From Panopea generosa (lineage: Eukaryota > Mollusca > Bivalvia > Adapedonta > Hiatellidae), in NCBI GenBank assembly GCA_029582155.1, contig CM055894.1, positions 37,741,632 to 37,805,631 of the forward strand: DNA of 64,000 nucleotides. Direction: 5' to 3'. The notes beneath the pieces are model-generated. The model had not been told where the DNA came from. It worked only from the letters and a program-made list of their open reading frames with translations, and did not search any database. Each line of letters begins with the position of its first letter. Positions within the stretch are counted from its first letter, which is position 1. The translations under genes were made by a program, and so were the position numbers. This document shows, in pieces, positions 1 to 10,400 of this stretch.

Positions 1-2476
1 AGCCTCATATAAGACATGTAGAGCCTCAAATAAGACATGTAGAACCTCATATAAGACTTGTAGAGCCTCAAATAAGACATGTAGAACCTCATAATAAGAC
101 ATGTACAACCTCATAATAAGACTTGTAGAACCTCATATAATACTTGTAAAGCCTCATATAAGACTTGTAGAACCTCAAATAAGACATGTAGAACCTCATA
201 ATAAGACTTGTAGAGCCTCATATAAGATTTGTAGAGCCTCATATAAGACTTGTAGAGCCTCAAATAAGACATGAAGAACCTCATATAAGACTTGTAGAGC
301 CTCATATACTACTTGTAGAGCCTTAAATAAGACTTGTAGAGCCTCATACAATACTTGTATAGCCTCATATAAGACTTGTAGAGCCTCAAATAAGACATGT
401 AGAACCTCATATAAGACTTGTAGAGCCTCAAATAAGACATGTAGAACCTCATAAGACTTGTATAGCCTCAAATAAGACATGTAGAACCTCATAATAAGAC
501 ATGTACAACCTCATAATAAGACTTGTAGAGCCTCAAATAAGACTTGTAGAGCCTCATTTAAGACTTGTAGAGCCTCATATAAGACTTGTAGAGCCTCATA
601 TAAGACTTGTAGAGCCTCAAATAAGACATGTAAAACCTCATAATAAGACTTGTATAGCCTCATATAAGACTTGTAGAACCTCATATAAGACATGTAGTAC
701 CTCATAATAAGACTTGTAGAGCCTTAAATAAGACTTGTAGAGCCTCAAATACTACTTGTAGAGCCTCAAATAAGACTTGTAGAACCTCATATAATACTTG
801 TAAAGACTCATATAAGACTTGTAAAACCTCAAATAAGATATGTAGAACCTCATAATAAGACTTGTAGAGCCTCATATAAGACTTGTAGAGCCTCATATAC
901 TACTTGTAGAGCCTTAAATAAGACTTGTAGAGCCTCATATTAAGACTTGTAGAGCCTCATATAAGACTTGTAGAGCCTCAAATAAGACATGTAGAACCTC
1001 ATAATAAGACTTGTAGAGCCTCAAATAAGACATGTAGAACCTCATAATAAGACTTGTAGAGCCTTAAATAAGACTTGTAGAACCTCATAATAAGACATGT
1101 AGAACCTCATAATAAGACTTGTAGAGCCTCATATAAGACATGCAGAGCCTCAAATAAGACATGTAGAGCCTCATATAAGACTTGTAGAGTCTCATATAAG
1201 ACTTGTAGAGCCTCATATAAGACATGTAGAGCCTCATATAAGACTTGTAGAGCCTCCTATAAGACATGTAGAGCCTCATATAAGACTTGTAGAGCCTCCT
1301 ATAAGACTTGTAGAGCCTCATATAAGACTAGTAGAGCCACATATAAGACTTGTAGAGCCTCATATAAGACTTGTAGAGCCTCATCTTAGACATGAAGAGT
1401 CGCATATAATACTTGTAGAGCCTCATATAAGACTTGTAGAGCCTCATATAAGACTTGTAGAGCCTCAAATAAGACATGAAGAACCTCATTATAAGACTTG
1501 TAGAGCCTCAAATAAAACATGTAGAACCTTATAAAAAGACTTGTAGAGCCTCAAATAAGACATGTAGAACCTCATAAAAAGACATGTAGAACCTCATAAT
1601 AAGACTTGTAGAGCCTCATATAAGACATGTAGAGCCTCAAATAAGACATGTAGAACCTCATATAAGACTTGTAGAGCCTCAAATAAGACATGTAGAACCT
1701 CATAATAAGACATGTACAACCTCATAATAAGACTTGTAGAACCTCATATAATACTTGTAAAGCCTCATATAAGACTTGTAGAACCTCAAATAAGACATGT
1801 AGAACCTCATAATAAGACTTGTAGAGCCTCATATAAGACATGTAGAACCTCATATAAGACTTGTAGAGCCTCATATAAGACATGTAGTACCTCATATTAA
1901 GACTTGTAGAGCCTTAAATAAGACATGTAGAACCTCATAATAAGACTTGTAGAGCCTCAAATAAGACATGTAGAACCTCATAATAAGACTTGTAGAGCCT
2001 CAAATAAGACCTGCAGAATCTCATATTAAGACTTGTAGAGCCTCAAATAAGACATGTAGAACCTCATAATAAGACTTGTAGAGCCTCATGTAAGATCTCA
2101 TTATAAGACATGTAGAGCCTCTTATAAGATCTCATTATAAGACATGTAGAGCCTCATATAAGATCTCATTATAAGACATGTAGAGCCTCATGTAAAACAT
2201 GTAGAGTCTCATATAAGACATGTAGAACCTCATATAAGACATGTAGAGCCTCATATAAGACTTGTAGGGCCTCATATAAGACATGTAGAGCCTCATATAA
2301 GACATGTAGAGCCTCATATAAAACATGTAGAGCCTCATATAAGACATGTAGGGCCTCATATAAGACTTGTAAGGCCTCATATAAAACATGTAGAGCCTCA
2401 TATAAGACATGTAGAGCCTCATATAAAACATGTAGAGCCTCATATAAGACATGTAGGGCCTCATATAAGACTTGTG
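1..2476. repeat. 21-22-bp satellite array
   Basis: About 117 head-to-tail copies of a unit close to AGACTTGTAGAGCCTCATATA fill the window edge, so the array probably continues to the left. Variants alternate TTGT with ATGT and CATATAA with CAAATAA; many units carry one extra base (CATAATAAG), making 22 bp. Around 2090-2190 a compound form with an extra AGATCTCATTATA segment recurs three times. From about 2190 to 2476 the units become more uniform (ACATGTAGAGCCTCATATAA). The 21-bp period gives long open frames of heptad repeats on both strands; these are by-products of the period, not genes. The array ends at about 2476 in unique AT-rich sequence. Confidence 0.97.
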
Positions 2477-3166
2477 CTAGTGAATACCATCAATGCTCAA
2501 AGTATAATTAAGCATTAAATAAAAACTTTTTAACAGCATTTTGTATGTTTTTCCATATTGTTAAGTTTCACATATACATCCATGTCTTCCCCCATCCCTT
2601 TAGAACCGTATTGCTTGTAAGTACAATTCTCCAGTTATCTACAACCTTCCAGGGTACATGTATTCCTCACTTATCTGAAATATCCAAGCAGTATAACATC
2701 ATTTGTTCTATTTATTTTGCTAGTTGTATCACTTTTCTGAAATATCCAAGCAATGTATGTTACAGGGTGTCTGTCTCACTTGTATGAAATATTCTTTTTT
2801 TTATCTTTCTATGATCTGAAATCATGCATTGCATGTGGTTTCTCAATTTCTTCTGTAGGTTTATAGCCATATAATGATGATGTCTTTTTCCATTCTTTCA
2901 TGTTGACAAATTATTAAATTCCACCATTTTCTGGTGTCCTGGGCCTTCAACTTAAATAGATATTCCCTGATTTGTATTGTTGAACATTTTCTGGATTTGC
3001 TAATTGGACTTTAGATTAATAGTAACATGTATTTGATATTAAAATTGTTTTTTTTAATTAAAATCATGATTAACAGTTGACCAGTCAATTTACTAGACTA
3101 TTTTATAGGTTCAGTTACATTGATAATGTACTTGTAATACGTCTTTAGTTACATGTACACTTAACC
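2477..3166. other. AT-rich intergenic or intronic sequence
   Basis: No exon, RNA gene or repeat is recognised here. If the extended-synaptotagmin gene begins upstream, this is part of the intron preceding the exon at 4251. Confidence 0.5.
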
Positions 3167-3618
3167 AAGGACTTATATAGAAGGATAGGAAACTTGCATC
3201 TTCTGACTAAATGTTGATAAAATAGCACACAAAGGATTAATTTATTTGGCAAATTATTCATTCATAATTTACAGTCAACTGATTTGTTGTACATAAAATA
3301 TAAGTCTTTGTAATCTTAGATGTTTTAAAATGTTTAGATCACAAAAAAAAGATATTGATGTTTGAAGTAAAATTTATCAAAACTTATTTTAGCTGCAATG
3401 TACACATTTTGTAATCAGAAGAACTTCAACAATTTTAAATATAAATTGATGGGGATGGTCTCATTTTGTAGAGAATTCATTTGTGCAAAGAAAGGATGTT
3501 TAAAATGTGTATTTCTGAGATAAATGAAAGTAAGGATATTTGAAAACGAGATTTTGCATTAACATGAGAGCATTCATAACATCTCAATCAGTTGCTTTTC
3601 CTTCTCTATATAAGTCCT
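3167..3618. mobile_element. MITE-like element A1, about 450 bp
   Basis: The left end reads AAGGACTTATATAGAAGGATA and the right end, reverse-complemented, reads AGGACTTATATAGAGAAGGA, giving an imperfect ~20-bp terminal inverted repeat. A diverged full-length copy lies at 14758-15215, which defines both ends. There is no open reading frame, so it is non-autonomous. The flanks GTTACATGTACACTTAAC (left) and GTTATATGTACACTTGAC (right) resemble each other over about 18 bp; this could be an unusually long duplicated target or part of a larger element. Confidence 0.75.
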
Positions 3619-4250
3619 CGGTTATATGTACACTTGACACCTACTTTTAGTGCACATGTAAAATTTGCATCATTAGGCTTACTAGGACTTTAATTAATTG
3701 AAATAAAGTACTTACAAAAATTACCTTTGTACTAATATGTAATTTATTGATATGAAGTGATAAAAAAAATATGTTTGTGATTCTATGTCAGTGTGATTGC
3801 TTGTAACTATTAACATTTGTTATTTTTGCTGCTTACATATTATTTGATTACGAATGAGCACACCCACATGTATATAAACATACATTTCCAGTAGTTGCTA
3901 TAATCACCTTGGTTCCTATATGTTAGTGTATTTACATTATTTTAGCATATTTAGATTCTTTTATTTTAGTTTATTTCCTAAATTTAATTTTGATTGTTTT
4001 AACTTGAGACTGTTTTTATGTTCCGTTTCGGAAAAAAATTTTGTTCACATTTTGTTAAAGAATTATAAACAATTATTTTTGCATGTATTACGGAACTTCT
4101 GTGATGGCCACCAGCATCAGCATTGGCAGTTACAGTGTCAATTTCCCTTGTTGATGCTTTTGGTTTTAAAGCAGAGTTAATATTGAGAAACTTGTTTTTT
4201 TTGTTTATTATTGAAGACTTTCTCCTTATCCAATATTTTGCCTCATTCAG

Positions 4251-4409
4251 AGATCTAAGAAGATGTCCGAGCCTTCACCGTTTGTGTTACTCAATGTCGG
4301 TCAAAAGAATGAGGAGAGTAACATAGCTGCTGAGACCACTGATCCACGCTGGGAACAAGGGTTCCGTTTCCTCGTAAATGATCCAAACTTCCAGACACTT
4401 GATATAAAG
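4251..4409 (+). CDS. Esyt2: Esyt exon: C2B core
   Basis: This 159-bp exon encodes 53 residues in phase 0. The acceptor follows CCTCATTCAG and the donor is AAG|GTATGT. It carries the C2 beta-strand pattern [12 protein letters not shown] and the [12 protein letters not shown] motif (the xNPVWxExFxF signature of C2 domains), then QTLDIK. The beginning of C2B must lie in an exon further left that I cannot find in 2477-4250. Confidence 0.88.
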
Positions 4410-7400
4410 GTATGTATACTTGCACAGGGACAATAGGTTTCAATTTATAAGACAAAATTCTTAATCAGTGACAAATTTTGAAATGACATAAAATATTGAA
4501 GTTCCTGTTAACACCTTGCTAATATATTATTTAAGCTTGGCCCATAATCATATTTGAGATATTTTGCTAGTTACTTGCGGAAGGATAATGGTTCTACTCA
4601 GATTTACTTTGAGGCCGTCCTCCACCAATACAAGATCCACCAATACAAGATCCACCCCAATACAAGATCCACCAATACAAGATCCACCCAAATACAAGAT
4701 CCACCAATACAAGATCCACCAATACAAGATCCACCAATACAATTTCCAGTGGTTGGCATGTGGCATTTCACAATAAACACTAGCTATGTATAGCTATTGA
4801 CCGACATTTACATGAATAAGCAAGTTATAAAATACAAGTCATTTTACTAGTTGTCACCTAAATCAGTGACTCCATTACAATTTTAACAACTAGCAAGTTA
4901 TATACATGAAATAAAACTGAGAAAATGATGTTAATCGTGACCTTTGGCTTAAGAATTAATAAAAAAAGATGATTGTAAAATAAATCAACTGAGAAGCAAA
5001 ACAGACACTAGCGTGTATAATTAAAAAATGTTCTAAAACACCTTTAACACCTCAAAGCAGATTTGTTGTGAACTGATTAACATGATATTCTCAGATGCAG
5101 TAAAATGATCACAGACAGTGTATTACTACAAATTAATGAGCACATAGATGCAATAAGATGTATAGAGAAAACAACTTGAGGCACATATAAAAACGTATAT
5201 GCCATGCAGAATTTGTCATGTATTGATATAAAAACAACTCTAATATTGCTAACACACATGCGCTGTTTATCTCATAATTGGCTATACATGCATATCCTAT
5301 TATTATCCTTGTATACTGGAGCGTGTCTGACTCTCAATCAAGGGGTTGTGAGTTTGAGTCCCTGTCCAGACTATGTCTCCATGATGATTGATATATGAAC
5401 TTGCATCTTATTGTCATGCATTGCTTAACACTGATTCAAGTTGAGAAATTATCAGTAACTTGCAGAAATGGGTGTGCTTAGAGAGTTCTGGTCAGTCTTG
5501 CAGAAAGAGTAATTCAGTTAACCGATCGTCTGTTAGCTCTTGTTACCAATACTCAATTGTTTACCTGAAAATGGACAAGAAAAGATGCCCACAAATTATC
5601 TAACAACCTTTAGCTGCAATAAATTTTATCATTCATGTTCAGTTTTGTTTGTTTGATAGGTTATGGACAAGAAGACGGACAAAAGTCTCGGTGAGTTGAG
5701 CTACCCCCTGAAGAATCTTCTGTCAGCCCCGGATATGGTGGTAGACCAGTACTTCAGATTGAAGAAATCTGAGGCGAACAGTGAAATACAGATGAGGCTG
5801 GCACTGAGGGTAATGTTATATATAAATGTAGAGTCAAACCTGTCAAGCAACCAATCAAAGGAAGAAACAAAAGTGGTATTTTAAGACGGTTGTTGTTAAA
5901 TACAGGTTAATGCTCTGTTAGCATACAAATGGGAAATAGCAAATATGGCTAGTGACTGCATTATAGAGGTGGCTGCTTACACAGGTTTGACTGTATGTGT
6001 ATGTTTGTTAGCCTACTCCAGGTTCTTTTACCTCTCACCTTCGCGGTTGAGGGTTTGAACCCTTCTCAGTCCAAACACTTTTTGTTAGGAAATTTTCCGG
6101 TTACTTGGATTCTTTTTTTTTGCATTTGAGGTCTTCCTCCACCAATAAAACTTGATGCTAGATATAACCTGTAATGTGTCGGAAATATAAAATAAACAAA
6201 TAGAACGTATTTATACAAACTTATAGAGTTGGTAGCATGTCTGACAGTCAGTCCAGGTGTCATGAGTTTGAATCTGGCCACCGTCTCTATCACACAATCA
6301 TTCGTCTCTCACTCCTGATTCATATGGATAGTTGTTAATTACTTGCAGAGGTGTGTGTGCTCAAGTACTGGTTAACCTTCCTGGAAAAAGTGGTTAGGTC
6401 ACCTGATCATCTGTAATCCCTCGCTAGCATAAAAATTGTCAAATATGCAAACAAAACAAAACAAACATATAGAGAGTACAGTCAAACCTGTCTTAAGCAG
6501 CCAGTCAAGGGAAGGAGCAAAAATGGCCTTTTAAGACAAGTTGTTGCTTAATACAGGTTAAATTTCTCTGAAAGCATAGAAAAGGGAAATAGAAAATGTG
6601 GCTGCTTACTTAATACTGGTTAATTTACTCTGAAAATATGACTGTATTTGAATTAAATTCCATACTAAAAACAAACATCCGGATAGCATGTTAATTTTGA
6701 TTATGAATGACATGTGATTTACTGCAAACAAAGTTGATATAATAATCATCTCTATGCTGTAGGTGTTGACAACGGAATGCAGTCCAGAATGGCATACAGA
6801 AACAGAGAATCTCATGACTGAAGTAGAAGACATCGGTACCCTGCCTGGAAAAGAATCTGATGTGGACCAAGGAACCAGTGCTGCAATGGCCAATGCACCT
6901 GTAGACAGTCCCATTAAGGCTACCTCAGCCCCTGTTGTCAAAGGGGCTGCACCTGCAATGGGGAACCCACCTGCACAGGGAACAAGTCAACAAATACCCG
7001 CTGCCAAGACACCCACGGGGAACAAAGATACAACGCAGGTCAGACAGAGACAGTCTGTGGCAAGGTAAACATTTTGAATACCTTCACACAAATATCACAA
7101 AATTATTTATGTTTCAAAAAGTGGGGATTCCTGATGTTAAGACTTTAAAGCATTTTAACATATAAAGATAGTTAACAAAAATAAGGCAAAAAATCTCTGG
7201 TTTACACTTTATTGTATAACATAGTTCATGTAACAAAAAAAGTAAAGTTGGGCCAGGGTTGCTCAGTTGGTAATTCTAAGTTTGAATCCCCATCCAACCA
7301 CAGTCTGTGATGAATGGTCATGAACTTTGTTCTGTGGCAATTAATCTCCCACCTTTGTAAATGTGGGGAAGTATTAAGTGACTTGCAAAGATGATATGTG

Positions 7401-10400
7401 TCTTACACTGATTAGCCACGTAGAAATCAGAAACAATGTTTCGGTGTGCTTATTGCTGTTAAAAAACTGAAATACTGTTGAAAAAAAAAGCAAAAAATAA
7501 ATATGTTCAATACATCATTCTCCATATTCAATTTATTTGAAGCTAATCTCTTTTTATTATGCATCCAGGTTGGCTGTGTTTAAATTCTAAGTGCTGTATA
7601 GTGTGTCAAGTAGTTTCTTTAAATATATTTTTAACACCTTAAGGTTTGTGAATGGTTAACCACAAATAAATATTACCTAAATTTTCTGAAAGGAATTAAA
7701 ACCCCTTTTATTTCCATTATTAATTTTTGCATTTTCTCTACACAATCATGCTTTGAAGTTTTGGTTGAACAATTCACTATACCTATATAGATAAATGTAT
7801 ATTAAGTTTTATAATGTTTAATCTGCAGTACAAGCAGCAGCAGCAGTAACCTTGGAGAGCACAGGTTGGGACGCATACAGGTCACCTTGCGATACAGCAT
7901 GCAAAGAGGAAAAATTATAGTGGTTGTTCATAAATGTGTGTAAGTAGTCATGGATCAAGGCAGGGGAATGCTTGTCTGTCTGTTTTGTCTTGTCTTGTCT
8001 GTTGTTTTAAAAGAATTATATTGAATATTGTTAAAAAAGGCTTATCTAATGCATGAAAAAAGAACTTAAAATGTATGATAATATTTTTGTTGAAATTAAA
8101 AATTGTCAAGTTTAAATGATACATTTTTTTTTATCTGGAACATATAAAGATGTGAGAAAGTGACTATGGTTCGTATTTGTCTATCTACAGAAGTTTGATA
8201 TATGGCTTGCATTTAATCCTGTAAACTGTTTGCAGAGGTCTGCTGGCGTGTGACAAGGACAACTACTCAGACCCATATGTAAAGATGTACATGCTCCCTG
8301 ACAGGTCAAGCAGCTCCAAAAGGAAGACGAAAGTTGTCAATAATAACCTCAACCCTGTGTTCGATGAATCGTAAGATATAGAACTTATTACACCCCCCCC
8401 CCCCCCCCCCCTCACACACCCACATCTGCCGAAGGCAAAGGGATATGGTAATAGTCTTCATCAGTTTTTCAATGCGTCCGTCTGTCTGCTGGAGCATAAC
8501 AACAATATTATTCAATTTTGTTGAATTTTCACACAATGACAGGGGACATTGAGAGGAAGTGCAGTGTACAAGAACTCTACCTTGCTTATTTTTTATTTAT
8601 TTCCTTTTATTAAATTTACTTGTCCAGGACATAACTCTAAAAGTGCTGAATGGAATTTATTCAAACTACATGTACATACAAAGACAGAGGACATTAAGAA
8701 GATTGCAGTTTGTCTCAGAACCATAACTCTACCTTGCCTCATTTTTTAATTATCCCCATTTATCGCTTTTAGTATACTTGTTAAAATTACGCTTTTGTCC
8801 GGAGCATAACTCTAAAAGTGCTGAATGGAATGGAATTTATTCAAACTGCATACAAAGACAATGGGGATGTGCAGTGTCTAAGAACCATAACTCTAGCTTG
8901 CCTCATTTTTCAATTATCTCAATTTATCACTTTTAGTACATGTATACTTGTCATAAAGATTACTCAGGAACTTTTCAAGGGATTTGGTTCATATTTCACA
9001 CAATGATAGAGGACATTGAGAGGAAGTGCATTGTCCAGGAACTATAACTCTACCTTGCCCGTTTTTGAATTATCTACCTTTACTATATTTTATTATGCTT
9101 GTCCAGAACATAACACAAAGTGTTCAAGGGTTTTAGTTGATATTTTACTCAATTATAGAGAACATTGAGAGGAGTGCAGTGTGCAAGAACCATAATTGTT
9201 TCTTCTGTCTTTACAAAATTATTCCCTTTGTTATTATATCTTATTATGCTAGTCCGGAACATAACTTAAAAAGTGTTTGAAGGTTTTAGTTGATATTTCA
9301 CACAATGATTGAGGACATTAAGAGGAAGTGCAGTGTGCAGGAAGCATAACTGTTTCTTGTCTTTGCAGAAATTTTCCCCTTTGTTATTTTCCCTTGTTTG
9401 GACCGTGAAAGTTTTGAAGTAAAGGCTTTGAACCTGCATACAATGATAGTGATGTATACGTACATACATATGTAAGTAAATTGACATTGGAGATAGAATG
9501 CCAATCTAGGAAATCTAAATACAGTCAAACCTGTGTGAGCAGTCACCTCTATTAAGCAGTCACTTGTTTTTAGCAGTTTCTTTTTTCCATTTCAGTGTTT
9601 TCAAAGCAAACTAACCTGTATTAAGCAATAATGTCTTAAAAGGTCACTTTTTGCTTCTTCCCTCAATTGACTGCTCAAGATAGGTTCGACTGTACCAATA
9701 AAATTGAACTCCAAGTATTTATAAATATTTTGTGAATTCTGTGGGTTCTCAAGGCATTGTTATGATGGCAATGAATAATGATAATTGTATCATAAAGTAT
9801 ATGTCTGTCACCTGTTAAGATAAATTATACTTATTGAGGTTATTTTATGGCTGAGTTGCTCATTTGTTGGATAATATAGAGTAACTCAGTCCAAACAAAT
9901 CTGATAACACTCTCCAGTGAGGTATTGCACCTCTTTTAGTTAATAGAAATATAAAACTGTTATAACATTTTAGATTTGATATAATATATATTAGGACTGT
10001 GTTTAGCATACATGTAGTTTAACATGTTTACTCCGTTTAAAAACGCAAACTGTGATCAAACGAACATAAAGGAAACGGAAATTTGACTACATCAGCACTC
10101 AGTATGCACCTAGTTGTCTCCCCATTTCTCATTAAGTCATGTGATTAAACATAAGCAAACAGCTTTTGGAGGTGTTTACTCTTTTTAACAAACGTTCAAA
10201 GCGAACATGTCGTTCACTTCTATATAATCAAGCGTTTGCAAACAAATTTAACGTTAAGCAAACTGAATGCAGCCCAGGGCTGTGTTCAGATCTGTAAAAG
10301 TTAGCTTACATAATTTTCTGGACACTGGCTTAATCTCAAATTAGCATATAGTATGTGTTTGCACGGAACTGAACTCACCTTGGAATATATCACTAACGGT

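Larger units (their letters stand above)
4410..5659 (+). other. Esyt intron
   Basis: This intron holds a truncated SINE with an internal 15-bp tandem repeat (4555-4775) and a tRNA-derived SINE (about 5312-5553). The remainder is AT-rich with nothing recognisable. Confidence 0.8.

Noticed and set aside
111..2464. Open frames of heptad-repeat proteins in both strands of the left array
   Set aside because: The 21-bp period automatically opens all frames; there is no start context, splice support or non-repeat sequence.
2604..2616. Possible 13-nt Esyt microexon between CCCTTTAG and GTAAGT
   Set aside because: Splice sites look good, but joined to the next exon it gives no residues resembling the C2B start, and one phase gives an immediate stop.
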